From Homalodisca vitripennis (taxonomy: Eukaryota > Arthropoda > Insecta > Hemiptera > Cicadellidae), in NCBI RefSeq assembly GCF_021130785.1, contig NC_060215.1, positions 71,679,501 to 71,743,500 of the forward strand: a DNA stretch of 64,000 bases. The letters run 5' to 3'. The translations under genes were made by a program, and so were the position numbers. This document shows positions 54,017-64,000 of the stretch, one piece after another. Position 1 is the stretch's first letter. Every line of letters starts with the position of its first letter. The notes under the pieces were generated by a model. It had not been told where the DNA came from. It saw only the letters and a program-made list of their open reading frames with translations, and did no database searches.

Positions 54017-54314
54017 AAGGTTATTTCACTCCGGCATGTATGGACGTCCACGGATGTGAATGGAAGAAAATTGCTTGGCATGTATTTTAATGAGGCCATT
54101 CATACTGACTGACACATGGTCATCCGAGCAGCTCTTGGCCGCGTCCATGCAGATCGCTCGCGAAGCGATAGCCACCTGGGAACGTCCGAGTCGACGCGCA
54201 TGAGCGTCTGGATTAAATGGACGTGAAAATGACAGTTTGATATTGCACATCCATCGACGCCATGGCTGTCTACGGCATCCACGGACGTTACAAATCACGG
54301 TATGAAAAGGCCTT
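54017..54314. mobile_element. CpG-rich MITE-like element
   Basis: A 298-bp block with a GC- and CpG-rich interior is bounded by imperfect inverted repeats of about 38 bp. The left end starts AAGGTTATTTCACTCCGGCA. The right end, read on the minus strand, starts AAGGCCTTTTCATACCGTGA. Both lead into a GACGTCCACGGA/ACGTCCGTGGA block. Overlapping 90- and 60-codon minus ORFs have no recognisable domain. The architecture suits a non-autonomous DNA transposon of the PIF/Harbinger or hAT kind, but no target duplication was clear enough to choose. Confidence 0.6.
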
Positions 54315-54334
54315 AAGAAATGAATTGCCCGTCA

Positions 54335-54500
54335 TTCTAGATGTGGTGGAAGTCGAAATGGTAGGTAAAGAAAAGTGTAAAAAAATACCTATTGATACAT
54401 TTCCGCCAGGTCGTTTTTAACTTGAGACATTTATAATCAATCGTCAGATAAGTAAACCATTTCATCAGCGTAAGCCAACGAGTTAAATCTACAGAAAACG
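54335..54500 (+). repeat. Dispersed repeat family D, copy 2
   Basis: Diverged counterpart of 36,590-36,785, same orientation. It immediately follows the MITE-like element at 54,017-54,314. Confidence 0.5.
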
Positions 54501-54504
54501 ATGA

Positions 54505-55025
54505 TATTTGGGTAACCTTTATTCATCTGTTAAAGCAAACCTGATGAAGAGAGAATGAGGTATCGACCTAGTTTCTACCTGTGTCTGAAGTTATAAACAA
54601 CTCTACACAATTAGTCTAAACTATTATATGTATATGCAATAACATCACATGTACGAGAAAACTGAAAACAGTTAAGCACGTCAAAGCTATTTTCGAATCA
54701 ATATTTTACATATAAACTTCTTGTACTGTAGATAGAAAAGGGAAGTACCTTACGGCTAAGGAAACTTACGTGCATCAAACACAGAAAATTAATATAATGG
54801 ACATGCCAGTTTATCCTTTAAATATTTATTTATCCTGTACATCTTTTTCAACTACAATCAAACCGTTACAAATTAAAATTGACGTTAATTTGGTACATTT
54901 AGTCTCTGCTAACATTTAAGTCTTAATTAGTTATAACCTACTTTTGCTTACTCTAGTAAACCCTAGACAGGTCGATAATTATAGCCGTCAGTACTCCTCA
55001 ACACAATATTCTATAGGCTTCACAG
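54505..55025. other. AT-rich stretch, nothing recognised
   Basis: No feature is recognised. Confidence 0.45.
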
Positions 55026-55029
55026 TACA

Positions 55030-55330
55030 TTTATTTAAAATAATTAAAACAAGTACATTATTTACATCATTATTTTTAATTCTGCTGTTGGAGTCTCTGG
55101 TAGTTGCTTAGACGATGTTCAGATCAACTAGCTTTTGGGTTAAAAGACCTCGATCAGCTGGTGGAACTACCTACTCTTCCCACACCCATCTTAACAACTC
55201 TGGTTCTACTAGCAAGCTTCGCCCCGAACAGCTCCCGGAATGTTGCACTTTTCTCGCTCTCCGTCCAGTCTACTACTTCGTACGTGCGTGTATCCTCTTG
55301 TGTGTATTCCGCAGCCTAGCTAACAACCAT
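55030..55330 (-). other. GC-richer block, possible transcript 3' end on minus strand
   Basis: 55,090-55,320 is GC-richer than its surroundings. On the minus strand it runs into an AATAAA motif near 55,033, as a transcript or retroelement 3' end would. Plus-strand ORFs of 71 and 75 codons are unrecognised. It may belong with the skewed block that follows. Confidence 0.25.
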
Positions 55331-55399
55331 TTCAACAACTGAACTAAAACTTCATTTTTAAATAAGTATATTCTCTCTCGTATTGACCCTAAAATTTAA

Positions 55400-56250
55400 T
55401 TCATTCACCCGTCGTTCGCTCAGATTCATTCAACTTTATCCTAAAAAGCAATTTTTCATATTTTGATTTCTTGTTTGTGTACGAAGTTCTTGTGTAGTGC
55501 GCGGTACTTCTTTCGATTAGCTATAAATCAGATAAATTACAATTTATTCATATACTATACCATCCTACAAAATGTTTTATTCACTGGTTGCCAATTAGTT
55601 ACCACTTTTGAAACTAAAACACGCCACACTTTTTGCTTCATTTTTAGACTTATTATTTGTATTTATCTACAACAAGTTGTTATTCCAACAATTTCTAATT
55701 CAGACTCTTTACTTTTACACTTTACACTAGACTTAAATTACTCGGTTTATTTTATCATGGGTTTTAAATCATTAGTGTACAATGAACGCCCCACAATACT
55801 GATAATTTACAGCGGCCTTTACCAGCCTATTTATTTTACCCACACTCTTATTTACATTTCACTACCTTTACGATTTAAAAACATATTTAAACATCTGTTT
55901 AAAATCATACTGAATAGTTTTAGCTATTTACAGGGTACACATACTCTTATTTTTTCACCCTTCCTGTTCACTTTATACGTACGAAATATAAGTATAAATA
56001 TATGTTTAGTATGCTATCGTTCTCAATGTTTAGTATTCATAATTTATTAAGTTATTTACATAATTTATTTCTTTCCAAAAGCACAATACATCACAATTTC
56101 GAAATCAATTACAATATCGCACATGAGAAATTAATAGTTAAACCAGCAATAACAGCAACACTTTAGTTATAGCCTACTCTCTAGTTTCCTATTTACATTT
56201 TAGTAGAAAATGTTAATAGTTTCTTACCATGTTTTTATAATTCTCTTCAG
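55400..56250 (+). other. G-poor strand-skewed block with 195-codon ORF
   Basis: The plus strand is rich in T, A and C and poor in G over about 850 bp. It carries the longest ORF of the window, 55,463-56,050 (195 codons, starting MISCLCTKFLCS). The product is Ile/Leu/Phe/Tyr-rich with no recognisable domain. Scarcity of G and of TAA/TAG/TGA triplets explains the open frame without selection. The complementary minus strand is A/G-rich, a bias seen in some LTR retroelement coding strands. Most likely this is the antisense of a decayed element, not a protein gene. Confidence 0.3.
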
Positions 56251-56254
56251 CTGG

Positions 56255-56879
56255 GCTGTTTTATGACATGCTCGTACTGTTTTCAAATATTGGTAAATCC
56301 TTTTTAAATTTCAATCTTTCAAAACATAGACTACTTACTCACTTACAACTGCCAAAACTACATTCAGTATTACATTTTTCTATTTGTTTACAATTGTTTG
56401 TACTTCATAAACTCTGACTTATGATAAGATTGATTATGACTAAGACCAATTAATATCCAAATTTCCTCCACAAAAAAATGTCCTAATAAAATATTCCTTT
56501 TTTCAATTTTGTACCACAAAATATTTAAGATACCAATCAAAACCAGTATTTTGTTTTTATTAAACAACAGCCATTTTAACTTGTGATTTTGAGCTGCAAA
56601 AATAATAATACTCTTCACTATTCAATCTTATTACTAGCCTATTTTTAATTAGTAGATGTAGCATTTCCTTGTTCATGTAATTTGTACCTGAACAAATATA
56701 TTTAGTGGGACATAGCCATGCTAATGCCTTCATTAGAAACTTAGTGTAATACGGTTGTGTCTACTCTCCCCACTCCGCCCGCGTGAAGGCATTTAAATCA
56801 AGTTTCGTAATATACTTGGTGAGATGTTTTTTTTTTGTATCGGTTATGTTTTTTCTCCACTATAACATTATAATAAAAA
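56255..56879. other. AT-rich stretch, nothing recognised
   Basis: No feature is recognised up to the left end of the Tc1-like transposon. Confidence 0.45.
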
Positions 56880-56881
56880 TA

Positions 56882-56910
56882 CAGAGGGTGGCCAAATTAA
56901 TAGACTACAC
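56882..56910 (+). repeat. Left terminal inverted repeat of Tc1-like element
   Basis: Starts CAGAGGGTGGCCAAATTAAT, preceded by TA. Confidence 0.9.
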
Positions 56911-56989
56911 ATTAAATTTCCTAAACTCGAAGTATTATAGTAACTATTGTTGTTCTACAACATAATGATAAGATTGCATTTACTAGTTT

Positions 56990-58290
56990 TGAGGGTCATT
57001 CAATTACTAAAAAGACAAATTGGAAAAGAAACCGTTCATTTCTACAAAACAACACTGTTTCTACTTTTCAACATAATCCCCTTGAACATTTATGTACTTG
57101 TTCTAACCGGCTACAAGCTTTTTTATTCCGGCTGCATAGATATTTTTATCTTGATGTTTAAACCAATTTCCATAAACTTTTTTACGTTCTCGTTGCCCTG
57201 GAACCTCTTTCCACGTAATGCCTCTATCAGTGGATCAAACAAATGGAAATCAGGACTGTACAGGGGTATGAGACAGTACTCCCAATCCCATTTTGATTGT
57301 TTCACGGGTTAAGCAATATACAGGAAAGGACGTGCGTTTCTTGCTGGAGAATCACACCTCTCCTTTGAGATCCACGAGGTTTCTCTCTCATGGCTAGCTT
57401 CACCTTGCTTAAAAACAAATCCGAGTAATAATGGCTGTTCATTGTACGCTGCTCTTCGAGATCACAAACAATGGACCTCCAGTGTCAAACAAAACACCGT
57501 CAACGTAAGTTTTCCTGCTGATGCTCCGATTTTGAATCTTTTCATGACAGGTGACCTGATGTTCTTCCACTCCATGATTTGCCTTTCTGATTCTGACTCA
57601 TAATAGTGAACCCAGTTCATTACAAGTTAAAGTTTTTCGAGGAAGTGCTCTCCTCCTCTTCCATACAGTTTCTTTAACTCTGTGCACACTCTCAAACTTC
57701 TTTCCTTTTATAGCCGCGTCAACCCCCTTTGAGACCCATTATTCACATGTTTTGCGGTACGTCGGCTTGTTACAGATAATGTTACGAACTGTACCAGTAC
57801 TAACTTGAATCTTATCAACTATCATTTCCGCAGTCACATCGCGATCGGCACGAATTATGTCATCAATTCGTCTTTTAAGTGAGGCAGTTGAAATTACAAC
57901 TGGTCGGAGGTCGGACGGAATGGTATTCGTCAGTCACTAAGGTGCAACTATTTTTAACTGCTCCAACCACTTGTAAAATTGTGCACGCTTTACACAACCT
58001 CCACCATAAACTTTAGACATTCTACAGCATATATTCACTGGTTTCTCGCCTTCAGCAAGAAAAAAACGAATAACACAACATTTTTCAATTAATGTGAAAT
58101 TTTCAAGGGGACTTGCTGAATGTTCTAAAAACCTCCCCATCTTAAAATGTATTTTTTAGGTTATAAACAAAACAATGTTTTCATCGGCTGATTAAGCCTT
58201 ATCCCAGTGATGCCATCTTAAAGCCATAAAAGTACCAAACTTGTTTTTACCTCAGACCAGTTTGTCTCTTTAATTATTTAATAAACGTCG
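56990..58290 (-). mobile_element. Mariner-like transposon nested in Tc1
   Basis: A unit of about 1,301 bp, the normal mariner length, with imperfect inverted ends. The left reads GAGGGTCATTCAATTACTAA. The right, on the minus strand, reads GACGTTTATTAAATAATTAA. Both continue to AGACAAA.TGG, with about 22 of 29 matches. The right flank has TA at 58,291-58,292; the left has TT in the expected place, probably a mutated TA. It lies 80 bp inside the Tc1 left end and is oppositely oriented to the Tc1 transposase, so it inserted later. The encoded transposase is broken. Confidence 0.85.
57123..58140 (-). pseudogene. Mariner transposase pseudogene
   Basis: The start is the ATG at 58,140. The first 64 residues hold the N-terminal helix-turn-helix (EKCCVIRFFLAEGEKP, then YKWLEQ), like the HTH_48 domain of mariner transposases. 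Downstream fragments in changing frames include VTDE.HS.RP (linker), LKRRIDDIIRADRDVTAEMI (second helix-turn-helix), YRKTC, and ME.W-type blocks. The C-terminal end at 57,305-57,123 reads YSPDFHLFDPLIEALRGKRFQ. The SPD aspartate of the DD34D triad remains, but the usual LAPSDY segment after it is deleted. Frameshifts near 57,940 and several stops make it inactive. Intact family members are about 345 residues. Confidence 0.9.
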
Positions 58291-58806
58291 TACTACAGTG
58301 TATTTCACTTTTTACTGTGTTTAAGGTTTTGTAGTTTGTTATAGTAGTTTGCAGTAATGGAATCAGCTTATGTTACTTTAAACACTTTTAGCTGATCACA
58401 TCTTCAATGTTTGTTTGCATCTAGTGTTGGTTACACTTGTTTCTACTACGGTAGCATTTTTGTCGTGTGTACTGGTCGAAGTGTTAGTGGTGACGTCAGG
58501 GTTGAAATACTACCAACCTTCGTATAATTTTGTAATTTATTCATTAAGATTTGAAAATTAGTTAAAGTTTTTGGAAATTTGTAATCAGTCATAAGCAAAA
58601 ATAATGATTTGTCTCCTAAAGAACAGCTTCAGTAAAGCTTCTATTAGGAAAAAATGTTATTTTCAAACTGAAGTTGCCAAAACCAATAAGTCAGTCTCTT
58701 AAGTCAGTAAGTAGGATCGAAATAGTCTAAATTCGGAAACTAAATTATGAACCGAATCGAGTTGGAAAATGTGGCCACAAACCCAAATTGAATTAAAGAT
58801 TGTAGG

Positions 58807-58973
58807 GTTTAGCTCCATTTCACCTTTTCTTAGTCCAACGTTCGTTTTAAACGTCTTCGTCGCTGATTTGTTTATCTATTCAGGCGAACCTGGACTGCGG
58901 ATACCAGGGACCAATGTGTCACTGTGTCAGATTTTAGACGCTGCGCAAAGATGGAGGTGAAATGGAGCTAAAC
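58807..58973. mobile_element. 167-bp MITE with perfect 19-bp inverted ends
   Basis: 58,807-58,825 and 58,955-58,973 are exact reverse complements (GTTTAGCTCCATTTCACCT). The interior of about 130 bp has no coding content. It lies between the mariner element and the Tc1 transposase fragments, so it is another insertion in the Tc1 element. Perfect ends suggest it is younger than its host. No target duplication could be assigned. Confidence 0.75.
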
Positions 58974-59059
58974 TCAATATTCGTATTGTACTGACTCTTC
59001 CCACCAAAGCTATTTTATGTGTATTTAAAGACTGGTTAAGCAAGACACACAGAAGACAC

Positions 59060-59820
59060 ACAACCAAATAATTGACTGACCAGTTAAATGAATGTATAAC
59101 AAATAATTCACCTAGAAGTGTGAGAAGGAGTTTGACCACCGAAGAGTTTTGAACAAAGAAGGCCTAGAAGAAAACATAAGGTCACTCCTGCTATGGCAAA
59201 GAAGTGCTTAGAGTGGGCTAGAGGCTTAACTATTGAACAACAGAACATCGGGGAAAAGGTCACAAATTTCCATAATAATAATGTCACTGTATTTGTGTTT
59301 GTTCTTAATTGAAAGTTAGTTTTAAGGACAAATGTTTATGTTTAACATAAGTTCATCTGATTAATCTAACCTAGCTTAACATTTCTTAGCCAAACCTAAG
59401 ATATTGTAGAGTATCATTTCCTTCTACAATGAAGAAGGTTCTCAGCTTGTACATATATAAATTCTGGAATTCACACTTGACTATAGCATTTGTTATGTTG
59501 AAAAACCTCGTAAAATAAATTTAAAATTATTGGACTGTTATGTATTTTCTTTAAAGCAATAATTTGTTTCCCAATAAGGACTCATCCTTTAATGCAATCT
59601 GTAGAAGCGTTTAACGCAAAATACATTCAACAGTGTTTGTGAAGCATCTATCGCCAATGTTGTGGAGTATAATGTCTGTACATGGGCCAGGAAGACCATA
59701 CAAAATTGAAAAAACAATGAGACAGAATAAATACTAAATATGCTTCAAAGAAGGCTGATTCCACAGGCAAAGCAATGAGTTACCTACATGAAGTATATTT
59801 TTACGTATGATGGCGCACCC
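59060..59820 (+). pseudogene. Tc1-like transposase pseudogene fragments
   Basis: Plus-strand fragments in shifting frames. 59,080-59,150 gives LTDQLNE...SPRSVRRSLTTEEF, the end of the paired-like DNA-binding region. 59,150-59,245 gives RRPRRKHKVTPAMAKKCLEWARGLTIEQ, the segment before the first catalytic Asp. After a gap, 59,577-59,760 gives SSFN, then a MLW...SVHGPGRPYKIEKTMRQ-like series matching the VMVWGCMS...GPG region around the second Asp. 59,806-59,820 gives a degraded HDGAP motif. The N-terminal third and the C-terminal part with the catalytic Glu/Asp (NPIE.LW) were not found. The full-length protein is about 340 residues; this is dead. It defines the enclosing element as Tc1-like rather than mariner. 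Confidence 0.85.
59265..59575. other. Probable insertion interrupting the Tc1 transposase
   Basis: In intact Tc1 relatives the residues encoded at 59,245 and 59,577 are almost adjacent, so about 310 bp of AT-rich sequence here is extra. No terminal repeats or family identity were recognised. Confidence 0.45.
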
Positions 59821-61637
59821 AGAAATCCCCCTTTGGGGGTGTTCGAACACCGGGTATTTGGGGGTATTGAAAATTAGACAGATCAGCGGAGGGGATCCGA
59901 GGCACATCCCTGGGAAAATTTTGAAATATTAGGTCCTAAAATCGTTATGTTATAGTAATTATGAACTAATAAAAGGAGGGTAAAGATCAGGTCAGAGTGT
60001 TTAAAGTTTTCAGTAAAACCACTCTAAACACCAATCACCAGTAGCTAATACATATATAATTATTATCTTCTGCTACAAAAACTGTTTATATGAAGTGTAT
60101 TTAACTAACATTAAATTTAATAATAACATTAATAAAATGTCAAACTAAATAGTTAACTTTAAATCACAAATCAAGACAACGCTAAATCTTTATTTCTACT
60201 CTTGGATCAAAAAGTATCCGATTTTGAAAGTTGACCACAAACTAATTAATAGAGCTACAATAACGGGAGTTATATTACAATTTAGCTTGTTTATTTCTGC
60301 TTATTTACACATAAAACTGATTACTAACAATAACTTCCAGGTTTTATATCGATAAGAAAGACAAATTACCGGTTTGGGCGCTTTGAAGAACTACAACTTA
60401 TACTTTCATGTGCACTCTTCTCGCTCTCTGTCAAATGAATGTAGAAATGGTTAAACACAAAATCCCAAATCTTTATACAAGACAGACTCAAGTGTACTGT
60501 AACTGAATATGAAATTTTAGAATAGTATGAAAATAATGTTATTAAATTACCATCTTAACTTTTATTCTTGACCTTTTGGTCGCTACGTACCTTGAGCGTA
60601 AAATTTTGTAATCACTACTTAAAACGTTTAATTTTTGACACAGATTAAAATGAGCAGGTTTTGTTTATCGTAACCGACAACTTCTCGTTTTGACGCGCAA
60701 ACCGCTAGCGTGTCCAGAGCGGCGTTACCTCGTAATGACAACGAATGACAAAAAACTAACACCACAGAGTAATAAGGTATTTATTACTCTGTGCTAACAC
60801 AGTACAGAACTTCTCAGAGATCATTAACTCACTCTCTACTGTGTAATCTGGTCACGTTGTGAATACTGTCACAGATACTTTGTACCGGGTATTCGTTTGT
60901 CCGCAAACCAAAAGTATCCGGCACAGGTAACTGTTACGGGCAATTTTATAATACAGATATTTTACACGGTTACCGTCGTTCTTGGTACAAAGTACTCAGA
61001 CTCGATTAGCAGCTATAGTAACTAATTGGAACATGTACCTGTACCATTTAAACAGTATTCTGTAACGTATAATACGTATACGTGCATTCGCTTTCTGTTG
61101 GATTTATGAAGAGATCATGTTACGCCATGTTCTATTCATTCATCAATTCTAAAATTAGCCTATTCAAGATCGATTCTTATTTTGACATTGCTGTAATCTA
61201 TTATTAATACAGATTGACCAAAATATTTATCACAAAACTTTCGGTTTTTGGCAGGGAGTGACGCCAGAAAAACTCGGTCTGGTGCACTAAGTCTTAAAAT
61301 TCCAATAAATAGAACCACATCCTATAACTGATCCTTCACTTTCACTGCCTGTAGAACTGCATGGAACTCCTTACCAGATTCTGTCAAACAAATTTAGAAC
61401 CGGGAACGGTTTGTGGCGATGCAGAGACGAAGATACCGGATGATCGTGGCGGGCGGCGGGGCTACTCTTTGAATCGTGACTGTGTGAATGGAATATTGTG
61501 TTAGTAAGTTTTAGTTAGATAAGCCTTATATTGTACTATTAAGATTATGTTTTGCTTAAGAGGTCAAAATAATGTAAGAAAGGATCATATGGTCCTAATT
61601 TCGCTTCAATAAAGAAGTGTTTCTATTCTATTCTATA
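59820..61637 (+). mobile_element. Unclassified insertion, retroelement-like 3' end
   Basis: Tc1 similarity stops at a GATGGCGCACC motif at about 59,820, and a different sequence begins with CAGAAATCCCCCTTTGGGGG. The block contains CpG-rich segments (60,680-60,730, 60,880-61,000, 61,420-61,470). It ends with AATAAA at about 61,609 followed by TATTCTATTCTATA, a short tandem tail typical of some non-LTR elements. No RT or transposase motif was recognised. It may be more than one insertion. The boundaries are inferred. Confidence 0.35.
60763..60793. other. Perfect 13-bp hairpin
   Basis: CACAGAGTAATAA (60,763-60,775) and TTATTACTCTGTG (60,781-60,793) are exact complements around a 5-base loop. 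CTAACAC lies just outside on each side. Confidence 0.8.
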
Positions 61638-62045
61638 ATACTAAATCAATTCGAATACATTTTGTACTCGGTTACTGAAAGTACCAGGTACAGGTAGGAG
61701 CCACAAGAAATAGTATGAACTAACCCCAGTTTTGTAGTTCTGCATGTCGATGAAATTAAAATACTCAGCGTTTTGAACGAGATTGGATTATTATATGTGT
61801 AGTACCGTGTATTTCGTAAATTTAAATAGTTAGGAAATTTTAATAAATGTATTAGATTTTGTAGTACCAACATAAATGTTATTTTCAGTCGAGGTCCCGT
61901 TCGTCCCTCCCCCGTCAATGCAGGCACACAACATGTGAAACAGACTGGAAAATCTTGATCATGAATATGCATACAAAGTATTACAAACACAATGTTCCCT
62001 GAAATGTAAAAATGTTTGAATTAAATATTATTTCACGAAAACTGT

Positions 62046-62074
62046 GTGTAGTCTAATAATTTGGCCACTCCCTG
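62046..62074 (-). repeat. Right terminal inverted repeat of Tc1-like element
   Basis: On the minus strand it starts CAGGGAGTGGCCAAATTATT; followed by TA at 62,075-62,076. Confidence 0.9.
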
Positions 62075-62076
62075 TA

Positions 62077-63185
62077 AGCTTGTTACAAAATATTAAAGAA
62101 AACATATAAACTCATGCAAGTCAAGATTGTAATAGGAAATAGTACACATTTTCAGGATGGCTAGTATTGCTGAAACAACCCTTTGAATAAGGAGGTCTAT
62201 GTATGCTTCACTCAACATGATGAACGTGGAATTGAATGTAGTCGTGCCTGTCAACTACACTTTATAACTGATTTTACATTTATAGTGGGAACACCAGACA
62301 TTTCGTTCTAACTTAAGAAGGTCACTGCATCCATCTTCCCTAATACCATATACCATACAAGCATTCGTACATATACACCTTTTTCTCAGAAATGGCTAAA
62401 GATGATCTCCTACGTTTTATTATTATTTACATAAGGTCTTTGGACACAGTAAAATGAAAAATTATGTTCTTACAATAATATTAGTATTTACAGCGGCTTT
62501 TATTTAGAGGACTACAAAACCTCTCAGCTACAGGATATGCTTTTATAGAGAAAAAAAACCATTCAGCATATAAAAATACATTTCAATTCAACTTTGAGAA
62601 GGCATGGCTCTGAGCAACTAAATCGTATCATTAAGGTATATTTTTCTATTTTTTTTTTTAATATGCTAAAATAATTAAGTTTTGGAAATCATAAAAACTC
62701 TACCTGTTTTAACATTAAAATAGATTAAATTATTAAATCAGTATACATCACCAGAATGATTTGTTATTTATAACACATGAACAAAACCCTGAATAACAAA
62801 CATGAATATGTCATATCTTTCAATTAAACATATGGTACTCTATTAAATCCCTCCTCTTAAAGAATTATAGGTCATTATGCTGAGGAGGAACAATGTGTCT
62901 TCCATAATGAAATGTCCTGAAAGCAGAAAAGGAAGGAGTTTGGTTTATTTTGTTTTTGTAATTCACAATTGAACTGATTCCCCTGTCTTTGGGATTGTTA
63001 TTAAGCTATGTTGAAATTCTGGATTCAAAGAAGATTTTGAAAGTAGAGTATTTCTGGAAGCAAAAAACGGTTGTTAGTTCCTTTAGTCAGAGACTTCATC
63101 TGATAACTGTTGTGCCTCACAGAAGCTTGTTATCTTCAATCCTTCAATACGTTATAGGTTCTTCTCCTTCCTAATAACTTTATCC
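62077..63185. other. AT-rich stretch between Tc1 and Gypsy remnants
   Basis: No gene is recognised. The last 300 bp may belong to the Gypsy element that follows. The plus ORF at 62,989-63,174 is probably antisense to it. Confidence 0.4.
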
Positions 63186-63189
63186 TTTT

Positions 63190-64000
63190 AGCCAGTAACT
63201 ACTATTCCTTGTCTGAAAAACAATTTCATCTCCTCTCTTGTAAGTTTATTCTTTCTTAAGAAGATAAGAGTGTACTGCTCCTCTGTTATCCCTTGCCTTA
63301 TCTTTCAGAGTTACCTTAGATTGCCTTAAACCTTAGGCTGAAGATTCTTTATTGAAACTGGAAGTCCAGCTCTCCTCATTCTACTTGCTATGTAGTATTT
63401 GTAAAAGGGAACAGTATAGCCCTTAGACAAATGTGTTGTTATAAGGCATTAAATATTCTCTGTAATCTGATAAACCTTCAACACACTTTTAGGATGGGTT
63501 TGTATATACCCAAGGCTTTTTCTTCCACACCATTAATTTTTTAATAAAAAGGTGCGCTGGTTGAAACGTTAATCTCCTTCGATTGAAATCGTACAGCTGT
63601 CATATGATCACACAAGGATTATTATCAGCAACTATAAATTGAAGATATCCAAATCTTGAAAATACTTCTTGCATTTGATCTATCATACTTCATGATGATT
63701 TGTTCCTAAGAGGCCTTAGTTCAATCTAGTGAGAAAATAGTTTACAATAACCAAGTAATTTTTATAACCAATCCCAAGAATACTACAACACAATTTCTCA
63801 AATCTGAGATATGGTATCTAGTGGACAGCAAGGGTTCATTTGGATAATACATACTAATAGTTCTCATATGTCCGGCAAATTTCATTACATTCTGTAAATC
63901 CTCGTTCATTTTAGGCCAGAAATACAATTGTTTAGCTTTATATAAAATTTTTGTCATCCCTGGATAACCATTTTGGAGAGAAAATAAAATTAATGGCTTC
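63190..64000 (-). pseudogene. Gypsy-type integrase remnant, cut by window edge
   Basis: Minus-strand fragments in order. 63,957-63,745 gives AKQLYFWPKMNEDLQNVMK...EPLL, the zinc-binding H2C2 region of the integrase, in which the usual C..C pair is lost. A YLVIVNYF segment follows at the start of the catalytic core. About 63,690-63,600 gives IDQMQEVFSRFGYLQFIVADNN, matching the stretch up to the second catalytic Asp (SDNG in relatives). 63,450-63,340 gives MPYNNTF and RMRRAGLPVSIKNLQPKV, the conserved region after the core. Stops and frameshifts make it inactive. RT and RNase H would lie beyond the right edge. No LTR was found in the window. It is a Ty3/Gypsy retrotransposon of arthropod type. 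Confidence 0.85.

Larger units (their letters stand above)
56882..62074 (+). mobile_element. Tc1-like DNA transposon, expanded by nested insertions
   Basis: The ends are 29-bp inverted repeats, 56,882-56,910 and 62,046-62,074, differing at 3 positions (core GTGGCCAAATTA.TAGACTACAC). Both are flanked by TA (56,880-56,881 and 62,075-62,076), the target duplication of Tc1/mariner elements. Transposase fragments between them (59,060-59,820, plus strand) are of Tc1 type and agree with the ends. The total of 5,193 bp is about three times the usual 1.6-1.7 kb for the family; a mariner, a MITE and probably two more insertions account for most of the excess. The C-terminal transposase part was not found, so part is deleted or too decayed. 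Confidence 0.88.

Noticed and set aside
55463..56050. 195-codon ORF as a host protein
   Set aside because: Product is low-complexity hydrophobic/aromatic with no motif; the frame is open because the strand is G-poor.
59825..59860. GTTCGAACACC-like sequence as a tRNA B box
   Set aside because: No cloverleaf or A box could be formed around it; it lies in a palindromic C/G run at the start of an insertion.

Overview
This window looks like intergenic or intronic DNA from an AT-rich animal genome. An insect is most likely, perhaps a hemipteran, but that rests only on the repertoire of decayed mobile elements and is weakly held. No host protein-coding gene, tRNA, rRNA or CRISPR array could be recognised. 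The longest open reading frame is 195 codons and lies in a G-poor stretch; the other ORFs are short and most are chance or repeat-derived. Everything identifiable with confidence is a transposon remnant, an inverted or dispersed repeat, or a microsatellite. None of the coding remnants is intact.

Layout. From 1 to about 27 kb the sequence is mostly anonymous AT-rich DNA with TA microsatellites (2.7-2.95 kb), copies of a dispersed repeat (2.2, 22.7 and 23.2 kb), a 195-bp inverted-repeat pair enclosing about 4.9 kb (7.15 and 12.3 kb), and a near-identical 153-bp duplication offset by 480 bp (8.96 and 9.44 kb). From 27 to 30 kb there is a foldback element and a head-to-head pair of repeats carrying a hammerhead-like/Penelope-type motif, with further fragments at 39.4 and 46.1 kb. 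From 32.8 to 39 kb there are a possible retroelement tail, a small CpG-dense block at 33.7-34.1 kb, a 148-bp alternating pyrimidine-purine tract and a poly(A)-ended block. At 41.85-42.75 kb there is a complex interrupted palindrome with a 99-bp insertion flanked by a 9-bp direct repeat.

From 52 to 64 kb transposons dominate: a CR1/Jockey-like LINE ORF2 remnant, a (CA)63 microsatellite, a CpG-rich MITE-like element, a C-over-G-skewed block, and then a 5.2-kb Tc1-like transposon (56,882-62,074) with 29-bp terminal inverted repeats and TA target duplications. That Tc1 element contains a complete-length but dead mariner element, a 167-bp MITE with perfect 19-bp ends, and probably two more insertions. 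The right edge of the window cuts into a Gypsy-type integrase remnant on the minus strand.

There is no set of genes working together here. What can be read is the order of insertion: the Tc1 element came first and the mariner and smaller elements later. No convincing new biological system was found. The most interesting items are the nested Tc1/mariner stack, the inverted hammerhead-like motifs, and the foldback structures.
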